In this document: positions 1 through 5,191 of the stretch, one piece after another
Layout: each line of letters begins with the position of its first letter
Position numbering within the stretch: the first letter of the stretch is position 1
Virus record (IMG/VR): IMGVR_UViG_3300021961_000600
Span: 1 to 24,797 of that record
DNA length: 24,797 nucleotides
Strand: one strand, 5' to 3'
DNA from: a virus
Notes under the pieces: model-generated
Told to the model about the DNA's origin: nothing
The model's database searches: none
The model's input: only the letters and a program-made list of their open reading frames with translations
Position numbers and translations under genes: made by a program

Positions 1-90
1 TCACCTTACACGGATATAAGCACGGATTGTTTTTGCGACCATTATTACCATTCAATTACTGCAGCAGTGGCAGAACTCAATCGCGCCTAA
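1..90 (+). CDS. C-terminal end of an unidentified protein (partial)
   Basis: Frame 1 is open from the first base and ends at a TAA at 88-90. It leaves 29 residues rich in Asp, Cys, His and Tyr and ending in AAVAELNRA. The start lies outside the window. The strand and codon style match the following genes, and the next gene begins 62 bases later behind a hairpin and a good ribosome binding site, which suits a real gene end here. The fragment is too short to identify, and chance openness cannot be excluded. Confidence 0.4.
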   Translation, partial: SPYTDISTDCFCDHYYHSITAAVAELNRA

Positions 91-102
91 CCAAACCAAG
101 CA

Positions 103-128
103 GGGCGCAAGTTACCAAGCTTGCGCCC
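103..128 (+). repeat. Hairpin upstream of the first complete gene (member of a repeated leader)
   Basis: A perfect 9-bp inverted repeat, GGGCGCAAG (103-111) and CTTGCGCCC (120-128), encloses an 8-base loop. It is followed by ACTAACTAAC and then the GGAGACC ribosome binding cassette. The same arrangement recurs at 719-743. There is no T-run after the stem, so it is not a classic terminator; it may be an RNA-stability or processing element in the leader. Confidence 0.6.
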
Positions 129-138
129 ACTAACTAAC

Positions 139-155
139 GGAGACCAAACCTAATG
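139..155 (+). promoter_or_regulatory. Conserved translation-initiation cassette, copy 1
   Basis: GGAGACCAAACCTAATG, with the ATG at 153 as the start codon. Identical 17-base copies sit at 379-395, 1095-1111 and 1394-1410, and close variants at 757-773, 1892-1908, 2463-2477, 3933-3949 and 5192-5206. GGAG is the Shine-Dalgarno core, but conservation runs on through the spacer into the start codon, beyond what ribosome binding alone requires. Confidence 0.85.
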
Positions 156-371
156 AGCGCAACCAGAACCAGCAGGCAACCAGTAGCAATGGTAAGAGTA
201 GTTTATGTAGATATTCGCTGCCCGATTTGTAAAGAGTATATTTCAGATGCTGATAGCGGCAGCCACAATTTTGAAATAAACAATATTCCGCAAACCGTGT
301 ATTGCCACAACTGCAATTTACAATTGCCAATTAGTAAAAAAGTGCATGGCACATTTCGCACAAGCAAATAA
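153..371 (+). CDS. Small zinc-ribbon-like protein, unknown role
   Basis: This 72-residue protein has two CxxC pairs, CPIC at residues 23-26 and CHNC at residues 51-54, spaced as in a zinc ribbon that binds one zinc with four cysteines. Such small folds usually bind nucleic acid or partner proteins, but nothing here shows which. The start at 153 is fixed by the conserved GGAGACC cassette ending in its ATG; the in-frame ATG at residue 13 lacks such a site. It is followed after 21 bases by another gene with the same cassette, so the two are probably co-transcribed. The family was not recognised. Confidence 0.75.
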   Translation: MSATRTSRQPVAMVRVVYVDIRCPICKEYISDADSGSHNFEINNIPQTVYCHNCNLQLPISKKVHGTFRTSK

Positions 372-378
372 AACCAAC

Positions 379-395
379 GGAGACCAAACCTAATG
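379..395 (+). promoter_or_regulatory. Conserved translation-initiation cassette, copy 2
   Basis: GGAGACCAAACCTAATG is identical to copy 1, and its ATG at 393 opens the next gene. It lies in the short gap after the previous stop codon. Confidence 0.85.
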
Positions 396-692
396 AAAAC
401 TGCAAAATCAAAAAACAAACCCTCGAAAGTAGAAACGCAATATTGCAAAACTACAACTGTAAATGGAGTAGTGCGCTTAAAAATGCTGCAATATGTAACC
501 GCAAAACTTACGCCCATGCATGAACACATCCGCAACTATTACCCTGCCGAAACGCGCATTGGGCAAGTGGTTACCATAGGCGGTTGTTTTTCTATGTTTG
601 TAATTGAGAAACGCATTGCTAGTAAAGATTGGGAATGGGCGTTTGTGCAAGCGGTGAAACAATACCGCGCAGACAAACGGCTCACTGCATAA
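393..692 (+). CDS. Hypothetical protein, 99 residues
   Basis: The start is set by the second identical GGAGACC cassette. The N-terminus is basic (MKTAKSKNKPSK), followed by a mixed alpha/beta-looking stretch with GQVVTIGGCFSMFVIEKR near residues 57-74 and a basic, aromatic C-terminus (WEWAFVQAVKQYRADKR). There is no signal peptide, membrane segment or known motif. The basic ends would fit a nucleic-acid-binding or host-takeover protein, but that is only a guess from position in an early-type cluster. Confidence 0.7.
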   Translation: MKTAKSKNKPSKVETQYCKTTTVNGVVRLKMLQYVTAKLTPMHEHIRNYYPAETRIGQVVTIGGCFSMFVIEKRIASKDWEWAFVQAVKQYRADKRLTA

Positions 693-718
693 AGCACTAT
701 AGCAAACCAAATCCAACA

Positions 719-743
719 GGGCGCAGTAACCAATGCTGCGCCC
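719..743 (+). repeat. Second copy of the leader hairpin
   Basis: GGGCGCAG (719-726) pairs with CTGCGCCC (736-743) around a 9-base loop. As at 103-128, the loop contains TAACCAA-like sequence, and the stem is followed by ACTAACTAAC and a GGAGAC ribosome binding site. Conservation of stem, loop and flank argues for a shared leader element rather than chance. Confidence 0.6.
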
Positions 744-770
744 ACTAACTAACAACGGAGACTAACGACA

Positions 771-968
771 ATGAAACACAAATTAGAAAACAAACAGGGT
801 AACCAGAATGCACTAACGCTGGCGCTCGTGCTGGCAGTATGCGCGAACACTGCTGCTAAAAGCAGGCGGGCGGTATTGCTTGCAGGCACTATAGCGGCAG
901 GCATGGAAGCGCAGGAAGTGGCACAATGCCAAGCCAACGCAAAGCGGGTTTTAGATGCGCGTTTTTAG
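771..968 (+). CDS. Hypothetical small Ala-rich protein, possibly membrane-associated
   Basis: This is a 65-residue protein. The ATG at 771 sits 10 bases after GGAGAC, a variant of the cassette used by its neighbours. It has a charged N-terminus (MKHKLENKQGNQ) and two short hydrophobic stretches, near residues 15-29 and 34-45, separated by KSRR. These could be one interrupted membrane hairpin or two amphipathic helices. The C-terminal 20 residues are polar. A terminator-like hairpin follows 13 bases after the stop, so this gene probably ends its transcript. No family was recognised. Confidence 0.65.
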   Translation: MKHKLENKQGNQNALTLALVLAVCANTAAKSRRAVLLAGTIAAGMEAQEVAQCQANAKRVLDARF

Positions 969-981
969 CGCCTGACAGCGC

Positions 982-1006
982 AGGCATTGCCAGAATGCCT
1001 ATTTTT
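982..1006 (+). terminator. Probable intrinsic terminator
   Basis: The inverted repeat AGGCATT (982-988) and AATGCCT (994-1000), with a 5-base loop, is followed by ATTTTT at 1001-1006. It lies directly after the stop codon of the gene ending at 968 and just before a promoter at 1024, so it separates two transcripts. The stem is short but the layout is typical. Confidence 0.65.
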
Positions 1007-1023
1007 ACAGGGTAAATTGGTAC

Positions 1024-1052
1024 TTGACAGCGGGCTAGTTTGCCTGTAAAAT
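1024..1052 (+). promoter_or_regulatory. Sigma70-type promoter P1
   Basis: TTGACA (1024-1029), a 17-base spacer, then TAAAAT (1047-1052): a consensus -35, optimal spacing and a one-mismatch -10. It sits between a terminator and the gene starting at 1109. The surrounding CTTGACAGCG is repeated exactly at the second promoter (2423-2432), suggesting two co-regulated promoters read by the host housekeeping polymerase. Confidence 0.7.
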
Positions 1053-1094
1053 TCTAGTAGTTCGGGGGGCTAACCCTGAAACAGAAAACGAAAA

Positions 1095-1111
1095 GGAGAC
1101 CAAACCTAATG
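1095..1111 (+). promoter_or_regulatory. Conserved translation-initiation cassette, copy 3
   Basis: GGAGACCAAACCTAATG is identical to copies 1 and 2, and its ATG is the start codon at 1109. It is the first cassette downstream of promoter P1. Confidence 0.85.
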
Positions 1112-1390
1112 ATTGCAAAAGAAACCAAGCAGGTAGATATCAAAATCGGCAACGATACCAAGTCCGTAACAATATGGCGGTACAGCGCAGACCATTGTTG
1201 GATTTGCAATACGCCAGTGCTTGTGCGCTTCCCAACTGGCAGAAAAGTGCATTTGACCTTCGACACTACGGCGCACGAGCGTAAAGACGGTACATATTTT
1301 TTGCATGCAACTGGTTACCGCAATTCCAACGTTGCAAAAGTTTACGCTTGGGGCAATGGCGAGCTTGCAACTAGCAAGTGGCGCGGGTAA
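1109..1390 (+). CDS. Hypothetical protein with a CxxC pair, 93 residues
   Basis: This is the first gene after promoter P1, with its start set by the identical GGAGACC cassette. The N-terminal third looks beta-rich (KQVDIKIGNDTKSVTIWRY) and leads into HCWIC at residues 29-33, then a His/Asp/Arg-rich middle. The CxxC could bind metal or be redox-active, but no second cysteine pair is present, so a full zinc finger is not supported. The C-terminus ends in WRG. Family unknown. Confidence 0.7.
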   Translation: MIAKETKQVDIKIGNDTKSVTIWRYSADHCWICNTPVLVRFPTGRKVHLTFDTTAHERKDGTYFLHATGYRNSNVAKVYAWGNGELATSKWRG

Positions 1391-1393
1391 CAG

Positions 1394-1410
1394 GGAGACC
1401 AAACCTAATG
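1394..1410 (+). promoter_or_regulatory. Conserved translation-initiation cassette, copy 4
   Basis: The fourth exact copy of GGAGACCAAACCTAATG. It decides the start of the following gene at 1408 in preference to an in-frame upstream start at 1378 that overlaps the previous gene. Confidence 0.85.
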
Positions 1411-1656
1411 AACAAAATAAGAACCATAGATATAGAGCCAACTGCAATTGCACAGTATGCAGCCGCGCAGGGCGCAAGCGCTGCAGACCGCCCGCCCTAT
1501 GCCAGCAGCAATAACGGTATGGCGTTTGCAGTTGGGCTATGGGCGCGGGAGCGCGGCATAACAGTTTTTAGTGTGCATAAGTCTAGCGGCTATAACTACA
1601 TTCTCAACGATACCTACAAAATTAAACTATACACAGAAAAAGGAGCGCAACGATAA
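1408..1656 (+). CDS. Hypothetical protein, 82 residues
   Basis: The frame is open further upstream, but the identical cassette ending at ATG 1408 makes that the start. The protein begins MNKIRTIDIEPTAIAQYAAA and has an Ala-rich, then Gly- and Tyr-rich sequence with a basic C-terminus. No motif or membrane segment was recognised. Its stop TAA shares a base with the next ATG (TAATG at 1654-1658), so the two genes are translationally coupled. Confidence 0.65.
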   Translation: MNKIRTIDIEPTAIAQYAAAQGASAADRPPYASSNNGMAFAVGLWARERGITVFSVHKSSGYNYILNDTYKIKLYTEKGAQR

Positions 1657-1886
1657 TGATAAACTCAACAAGCAAAGTAGACAGGCTGCCACACCTAATA
1701 GCGTATGGCGAAGCATACAAAATTGCAGGCGGTAATATTGCCGCTATGCACGAGGCAGACGTTGCATATTACAACGCTGAAACTGCAGCGGATGCGGCAG
1801 ATGCTGCGGCGTACAGTGCCGCTTACCGCGCTACACTGGATGCAGCAGGGCGTGCATATTATGCACAAGCTGCGCACACTAACTAA
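1656..1886 (+). CDS. Hypothetical Ala-rich protein, 76 residues
   Basis: It starts in the TAATG overlap with the previous gene, with AAAGGAGC upstream as ribosome binding site. Residues 30-70 are dominated by Ala with regularly placed Tyr, Asp and Arg, as expected of a long amphipathic or coiled helix. No known domain was seen. The helical, Tyr/Ala-rich composition would suit a small oligomeric protein. Confidence 0.6.
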   Translation: MINSTSKVDRLPHLIAYGEAYKIAGGNIAAMHEADVAYYNAETAADAADAAAYSAAYRATLDAAGRAYYAQAAHTN

Positions 1887-1891
1887 CTAAG

Positions 1892-1908
1892 GGAGACCAA
1901 CAATAATG
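1892..1908 (+). promoter_or_regulatory. Translation-initiation cassette, variant
   Basis: GGAGACCAACAATAATG, preceded by ACTAACTAACTAAG as at the hairpin-linked copies. The GGAGACCAA half is conserved and the spacer diverges. It selects the ATG at 1906. Confidence 0.7.
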
Positions 1909-2427
1909 CAACCGTTAACAGAGGTAATACCAATGGAAGTAAACCCAATGCATAAGGAAATTGCAGACCTAAAAACCCTGCTTACCAAAATGCAACCCGA
2001 TAACTGGAAAGCCAACGAGCGCAGGATGTTACGCATGCGCGATTTTATTTCTACTACGCAACGAGAACTGCGGGCGCTGGCAGAACAACTAGAAACAGAA
2101 ATGATTGCGCACATAGATTTGCACGGCGATATTGAAATAAGCGAAACGGAACGGTTATACGTTGGCAATACCAAAACCAACAAAGCCATTGGCGATGGGC
2201 AGGGAATAACAATGGCAGTGCTAGAGGCAGGCGGCGGCAATTTAGAATTGCTTACCAGTGGCGAGGGCGGGGTATTGGCTAGCCAGCCGTGGAAGTATGG
2301 CGCAGTAAAGGCGCTTATTGGCGAGGCTAAAATGGCGGAATTGTTTTCAGTAGAGGTAAAGCAGGATTTGAAAACAGGCAAGGCGCAGCGCGTGGTAAAA
2401 AGTTACGATAGCAAATTTGGCGCTTGA
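1906..2427 (+). CDS. Hypothetical protein with N-terminal coiled coil, 173 residues
   Basis: The start at 1906 follows the variant cassette; in-frame ATGs at 1933 and 1948 are less well served. Residues about 15-70 are charged and heptad-like (MHKEIADLKTLLTKMQ, then RRMLRMRDFISTTQRELRAL), predicting a coiled coil. The C-terminal half has Gly-rich turns (VLEAGGGNLELL, TSGEGG) and a lysine-rich beta-looking end. The shape recalls small phage nuclease-inhibitor or recombination accessory proteins, but I could not match a family. Promoter P2 overlaps its stop codon. Confidence 0.7.
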   Translation: MQPLTEVIPMEVNPMHKEIADLKTLLTKMQPDNWKANERRMLRMRDFISTTQRELRALAEQLETEMIAHIDLHGDIEISETERLYVGNTKTNKAIGDGQGITMAVLEAGGGNLELLTSGEGGVLASQPWKYGAVKALIGEAKMAELFSVEVKQDLKTGKAQRVVKSYDSKFGA

Positions 2428-2452
2428 CAGCGATTGAACTAAGCAGTATTAT
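2424..2452 (+). promoter_or_regulatory. Sigma70-type promoter P2
   Basis: TTGACA (2424-2429), a 17-base spacer, then TATTAT (2447-2452). It overlaps the stop codon of the preceding gene and lies just before the cassette at 2463. It shares the extended -35 block CTTGACAGCG with P1. It probably boosts transcription of the genes from 2475 onward. Confidence 0.7.
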
Positions 2453-2462
2453 TTACAGTATA

Positions 2463-2477
2463 GGAGACCTAACAATG
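2463..2477 (+). promoter_or_regulatory. Translation-initiation cassette, short variant
   Basis: GGAGACCTAACAATG. With its upstream bases it reads ACAGTATAGGAGACCTAA, the same block found at 5184-5201 before another gene. It fixes the start at 2475. Confidence 0.7.
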
Positions 2478-2795
2478 AGCGCAAAAGCATTTGATTGGAT
2501 GCCAGAGTATTTTGTACCAAGTGTTTACGGCGGGTTACTGCCTGCCGCATTGAGCGTAGAAAAGAGCAACGCTAATTTCCGCAATGGTTACCTAACTAGT
2601 AACGAGACAACAGTAGAGCGCGTGGTAGACCGTTTCCAAGCCGCGGGGCAGGTTACAGCGGCAGATGGTATACGCGTATTGGGGCAGGTTGCACAGGATT
2701 TACTAGACCTGTGCATAGAGGCAGAACCAGACGAACCGTTTGATTGGGCAGTTATACAGAATTCAATAAATGCGTTGCGCAGTTTGCTAAAATGA
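2475..2795 (+). CDS. Hypothetical protein, 106 residues
   Basis: The frame opens at 2424, but that start lies on the promoter; the cassette GGAGACCTAACAATG selects 2475. The protein begins MSAKAFDWMPEYFVPSVYGG and has a helical, acidic second half (VLGQVAQDLLDLCIEAEPDE) ending in SINALRSLLK. It has no cysteine pairs or membrane segments. It is translationally coupled by ATGA to the next gene. Function unknown. Confidence 0.7.
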   Translation: MSAKAFDWMPEYFVPSVYGGLLPAALSVEKSNANFRNGYLTSNETTVERVVDRFQAAGQVTAADGIRVLGQVAQDLLDLCIEAEPDEPFDWAVIQNSINALRSLLK

Positions 2796-3025
2796 GCCGC
2801 GTTAAGGTAGATATGCAGTTTACGTTTTTTGTGGATGCCAACGCGGGCAATGCCATTAACAGCTACTGCGCGTGGAATAGGTTGCAGCGCAGTAGCGTAT
2901 TGCGCCAAGCCGTAAATAAGTTTTTGCAGGTAGAAGCAGGCAATATAAATGCAAACACTAATGCGGATGTGCGCAAGGCGCTAACACTGTATACTAAAAA
3001 CCAGTTGCGAAACAAAAAGCCATGA
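2792..3025 (+). CDS. Possible ribbon-helix-helix DNA-binding protein, 77 residues
   Basis: The start at 2792 lies in the ATGA overlap with the previous stop; an upstream in-frame start at 2744 would overlap far more. Residues 4-16 form a strand-like VKVDMQFTFFVD, followed by two helices, the second RSSVLRQAVNKFL. That order (short strand, helix, helix ending in A-x-x-x-F-L) resembles CopG/Arc-type ribbon-helix-helix repressors. The match is by pattern only. If right, it could regulate promoters P1 and P2. It is coupled by ATGA to the PAPS-reductase-like gene. Confidence 0.55.
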   Translation: MSRVKVDMQFTFFVDANAGNAINSYCAWNRLQRSSVLRQAVNKFLQVEAGNINANTNADVRKALTLYTKNQLRNKKP

Positions 3026-3444
3026 GCGTAATTGTTGCATTGAGCGGCGGCAAAGCCTCCGCATACTGCGCACATTGGGCGTTAAGCAATTACCCTAAAC
3101 AGGAAGTGGTTTTATATTTCAACGATACAAAATGGGAACATGTAGATTTGTATCGGTTTTTAGATGATTTGGCAAAATACTTTAAACATGAAATTATATT
3201 TGATACAGATGGGCGCAGTCCAGAGGAGTTGTTTTACGATAATAACGCACTGGCAAATAACAGGATGCCATTTTGCAGCCGCATTCTAAAAGCAGAACGG
3301 CTGCAAAAGTTTTATAAACATAACGACACGCTGGTTTTTGGTATTAGTGCGGATGAGCCGCAACGCGCAATCAGAATTGTAAACGTTTATAATGCGGTTG
3401 CACTGCAAACAAAAAAGATGTTAAACTTATTTTTCCGCTCATAA
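3022..3444 (+). CDS. PAPS-reductase-like ATP pyrophosphatase, zero-frame part
   Basis: The N-terminal 140 residues carry the PP-loop signature SGGKASAYCA near residues 8-17, CSRILKAERL near residue 93 and GISADEPQRA near residue 115. These are typical of the phosphoadenylylsulfate reductase/DndC-type adenine nucleotide alpha-hydrolase family. The frame stops early at 3442-3444, whereas the family continues with a C-terminal cysteine region. That region is present in the -1 frame, entered at the heptamer A AAA AAG (3411-3417). The truncated form alone would lack part of the fold. The substrate is unknown; family members activate or reduce sulfur or modify nucleic acids. It is coupled to the upstream gene by ATGA. 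Confidence 0.8.
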   Translation: MSVIVALSGGKASAYCAHWALSNYPKQEVVLYFNDTKWEHVDLYRFLDDLAKYFKHEIIFDTDGRSPEELFYDNNALANNRMPFCSRILKAERLQKFYKHNDTLVFGISADEPQRAIRIVNVYNAVALQTKKMLNLFFRS

Positions 3445-3452
3445 AGGAAAAA
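3411..3452 (+). other. Candidate -1 frameshift site in PAPS-reductase-like gene
   Basis: The slippery heptamer A AAA AAG (3411-3417) is in register with the zero-frame codons ACA AAA AAG, the same heptamer used in E. coli dnaX. Slippage by -1 continues with GAT GTT into the conserved C-terminal half. Downstream is only a weak 7-bp stem, TTTTTCC (3430-3436) with GGAAAAA (3446-3452), 12 bases after the heptamer. A missing base in the A-run (six A instead of seven) would give the same picture, so sequencing error or a real mutation are live alternatives. Confidence 0.5.
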
Positions 3453-3812
3453 GTAACCAAGCAGGATATAAATAAATTTTTACAAGCCGCAAACATTGTA
3501 GAACCGTTATTGTATCGGTTAGGGTTTGCGCACAATAACTGTTCGGGCGGTTGTGTTAGGGCAGGCAAAAAGCATTGGAAGTTACTTTACGAAAAATTGC
3601 CAGAGGTATATGCAGAGCGCGAAAGGGTAGAGCGGGAAATGCGCGAATATACAGGTAAGGATATATCATTTTTTAAAGACGAAACATTGGCAAACTTTAG
3701 GGTTCGTTTAGACCAAGCTAGGTTGATAGATAATTTACAAACGCGCATGCATTTTGAATTAGAGGATGAGGTTGAAACAGAATGCATTGGAATTTGTGCC
3801 ACTACAGCGTAA
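3417..3812 (+). CDS. PAPS-reductase-like protein, -1 frame C-terminal part
   Basis: Reading from 3417 in the -1 frame gives about 131 residues beginning DVKLIFPLIKEKVTKQDINK, which continues the family's usual sequence after the R-x-x-R region. Later comes the cysteine cluster NNCSGGCVRAGKKHW, then a charged helical end with LPEVYAERERVEREM. The frame has no well-placed start of its own: an internal ATT at 3510 lacks a ribosome site, and it would remove conserved sequence upstream. Joined to the zero-frame part, the product would be about 263 residues, a normal length for the family. Confidence 0.75.
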   Translation, partial: DVKLIFPLIKEKVTKQDINKFLQAANIVEPLLYRLGFAHNNCSGGCVRAGKKHWKLLYEKLPEVYAERERVEREMREYTGKDISFFKDETLANFRVRLDQARLIDNLQTRMHFELEDEVETECIGICATTA

Positions 3813-3870
3813 AATATCAACTATACTTACTGTTATTACCAAAGGAGGCAAAGCACAAAAATAAACCGAA

Positions 3871-3910
3871 GCCTGCAGCGCAAGCAGGCAGTAAACCAAT
3901 TCCATTGGTT
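3871..3910 (+). repeat. Two tandem hairpins in an intergenic gap
   Basis: GCCTGC (3871-3876) pairs with GCAGGC (3884-3889), and AACCAAT (3894-3900) with ATTGGTT (3904-3910). They lie in the 134-base gap before the gene at 3947. Neither stem is followed by a T-run, so they are weak terminator candidates; they may shape the leader RNA of the next gene. A strong AAAGGAGG at 3841 leads to no usual start codon. Confidence 0.45.
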
Positions 3911-3932
3911 GAATTGGACTAGAGCGAATAAA

Positions 3933-3949
3933 GGAGACTAGTTACGATG
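3933..3949 (+). promoter_or_regulatory. Translation-initiation cassette, variant
   Basis: GGAGACTAGTTACGATG, preceded by AAA. It keeps the GGAGAC core of the family with a diverged spacer and gives the ATG at 3947. Confidence 0.6.
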
Positions 3950-4696
3950 AGCGATGCATTACAGACAATAGAACAGGTTTTGGTTACGGGCGATTTATCA
4001 CGGTTTACAGCCGAACAAAAAATAACGTATTACGAGCGCTTATGCGAAAGCCTAGGGCTAAACAAACTTACCAAGCCGTTTGAGTATTTATCGCTGCAGG
4101 GCAAACTTGTTTTGTACGCAACGAAAAACTGCGGCGAGCAATTGCGCCAGTTGCACGGAGTAAGTATTACAAACCTCGTGGGGCAGCGCGTAGAGGATGT
4201 TTACATAGTAACCGCAACGGCAGTGGATAAACACGGCAGAACAGATTGCGCAACAGGCGCAGTTAGCGTTGCAAACCTGAAAGCCGATGCACTATGCAAT
4301 GCGTTTATGAAGGCAGAAACAAAAAGTAAACGCAGGGTTACCTTATCATTGTGTTCGCTAGGCATGCTGGACGAAACAGAGATAGAGACCATTGCAGGCG
4401 CAGTCCGTGCAAATATTGCACTGCCTGTTACCAATGGCATTCACAAACAGATTGCAGGCAATGGCGCAGAGGCGGCTATTACCACAATTACCACGCTAAA
4501 AGAATTATGCTATTGGGCGTTTGGCGAATTTGGCGAGGATATTTTTCCAACAGAGGAAAGCGTAAAGCAGGTATTGCGCGACAATGGCGTTACTACTTGG
4601 AATAAAAATATCAACGTGCAGCAATGTATGGATATGCTTAGCAACGAGGCGAATTTGCAGACTGCTGGTTTTGGCATATCGGGAGCCGTGCAATAA
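3947..4696 (+). CDS. Possible Rad52-like single-strand annealing protein
   Basis: This is a 249-residue protein. Residues about 26-65 read YYERLCESLGLNKLTKPFEY followed by LSLQGKLVLYATKNCGEQLR. Further on, ATGAVSVANLKADALCNAFM, then ETKSKRRVTLSLCSLGMLDE, lead into an acidic segment. This layout is familiar to me from phage proteins assigned to remote Rad52-type (Sak3-like) annealing recombinases: a beta-rich core, an invariant ETKAKRR-type basic motif and LGMLDETE. Such proteins pair complementary single strands during phage recombination. The assignment rests on recalled patterns and is uncertain. The C-terminal third is variable and may bind partners. Its stop overlaps the next ATG (TAATG). 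Confidence 0.6.
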   Translation: MSDALQTIEQVLVTGDLSRFTAEQKITYYERLCESLGLNKLTKPFEYLSLQGKLVLYATKNCGEQLRQLHGVSITNLVGQRVEDVYIVTATAVDKHGRTDCATGAVSVANLKADALCNAFMKAETKSKRRVTLSLCSLGMLDETEIETIAGAVRANIALPVTNGIHKQIAGNGAEAAITTITTLKELCYWAFGEFGEDIFPTEESVKQVLRDNGVTTWNKNINVQQCMDMLSNEANLQTAGFGISGAVQ

Positions 4697-4776
4697 TGGA
4701 ATGGCTGCCAATGATTTTTGCAGTATGCGGCTTGTTACTGGTTGCATTCTATTTTGCGCCTAAAACAGGGGTTTAG
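4696..4776 (+). CDS. 26-residue single-span membrane microprotein
   Basis: It opens at the TAATG overlap with the previous stop and ends in TAG at 4774-4776. The sequence begins MEWLPMIFAVCGLLLVAFYF and then APKTGV, so residues 3-20 form one hydrophobic transmembrane helix with a short basic tail. Coupling to the upstream gene and the clean membrane profile support it despite its size. A small phage membrane peptide of this type might act in lysis timing or exclusion, but the function is not evident. Confidence 0.5.
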   Translation: MEWLPMIFAVCGLLLVAFYFAPKTGV

Positions 4777-4824
4777 CGCCAAAACACTTGGTTACAGGGC
4801 GTTTAGAACGCGCCACAACGCAAC

Positions 4825-4865
4825 CTAAGGCGTTTCTATAGCAAACCTATACTAAACTACCTTAG
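4825..4865 (+). repeat. Long imperfect hairpin
   Basis: CTAAGG (4825-4830) pairs with CCTTAG (4860-4865), GTTT (4832-4835) with AAAC (4854-4857) and TATAG (4837-4841) with CTATA (4847-4851), around a 5-base loop. This gives 15 base pairs with small internal loops, and there is no T-run after it. Confidence 0.6.
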
Positions 4866-4868
4866 CGG

Positions 4869-4880
4869 CAAAACGTTTTG
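4869..4880. repeat. 12-base perfect palindrome
   Basis: CAAAACGTTTTG reads the same on both strands. It lies 3 bases after the hairpin ending at 4865 and could be a dimeric protein binding site. Confidence 0.5.
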
Positions 4881-5002
4881 TTTATGCGCAGGCAAAACCA
4901 AATAGGCGGCAGCGGTTGGCAACCGAAACCAGCTAGTAGCGCATTACTGAATTTGTACCGTGTGCATGCAGGCATGGTTACAAAGCAGGCTAGAATAACA
5001 AA

Positions 5003-5047
5003 CGGGCGTTTAGCACCTGTGCGCGTCGGCGCAGACCTAAACGCCCG
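5003..5047 (+). repeat. Two-tier hairpin with 11-bp outer stem
   Basis: CGGGCGTTTAG (5003-5013) pairs perfectly with CTAAACGCCCG (5037-5047). Inside it, TGCGC (5020-5024) pairs with GCGCA (5029-5033) around GTCG. The outer stem reuses the GGGCGTTTAG decamer found at 4797-4806. Confidence 0.7.
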
Positions 5048-5067
5048 CTATGTACCAAAGCAGGAAG

Positions 5068-5097
5068 CCGCGCATTATAATTTTTTGTAATGCGCGG
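5068..5097 (+). repeat. Hairpin with 10-bp perfect stem
   Basis: CCGCGCATTA (5068-5077) pairs with TAATGCGCGG (5088-5097) around a 10-base loop containing six T. It runs straight into the G-run cluster. Confidence 0.65.
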
Positions 5098-5126
5098 GAA
5101 TGGGTATCGGGATTGGGGGTGGGGGG
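5096..5126 (+). other. G-quadruplex-forming motif
   Basis: Five G-runs lie close together: GGG (5096-5098), GGG (5102-5104), GGG (5109-5111), GGGGG (5115-5119) and GGGGGG (5121-5126), with loops of 1-4 bases. This meets the usual G3+ with N1-7 loop rule on the + strand, about 80 bases upstream of a gene start. Such G-runs are not seen elsewhere in the window. Confidence 0.65.
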
Positions 5127-5162
5127 CAGCATTTTAAAAACAACCTGTTACACTTTTGAAAA

Positions 5163-5180
5163 GCATATATAAATATATGC
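5163..5180. promoter_or_regulatory. AT-rich near-palindrome, possible operator or promoter element
   Basis: GCATATATAAATATATGC has perfect 8-base arms around AA. It abuts a second dyad, CTTTTGAAAAG (5153-5163). TATAAA within it could serve as a -10, but I found no convincing -35. It is placed 23 bases before the start codon at 5204, where a repressor would block the leader. Confidence 0.45.
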
Positions 5181-5191
5181 CTCACAGTATA

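Noticed and set aside
1887-2381. 164-codon frame on the - strand
   Set aside because: It lies opposite the gene at 1906-2427, which has a good start cassette. The antisense protein is Ser/Cys-rich and shows no domain, so it is a shadow of codon bias.
3841-3940. Strong AAAGGAGG followed by an open frame
   Set aside because: No ATG, GTG or TTG lies at a usable distance; only an ATA could start the 26-codon frame.
4351-4605. 84-codon + frame inside the 3947-4696 gene
   Set aside because: It is nested in another frame of a better-supported gene, with no ribosome site.
4878-5090. 70-codon + strand frame in the non-coding region
   Set aside because: It begins at TTG with no ribosome binding site, runs through two strong hairpins and ends inside one, with no recognisable protein pattern. 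Kept only as an alternative explanation of the region.
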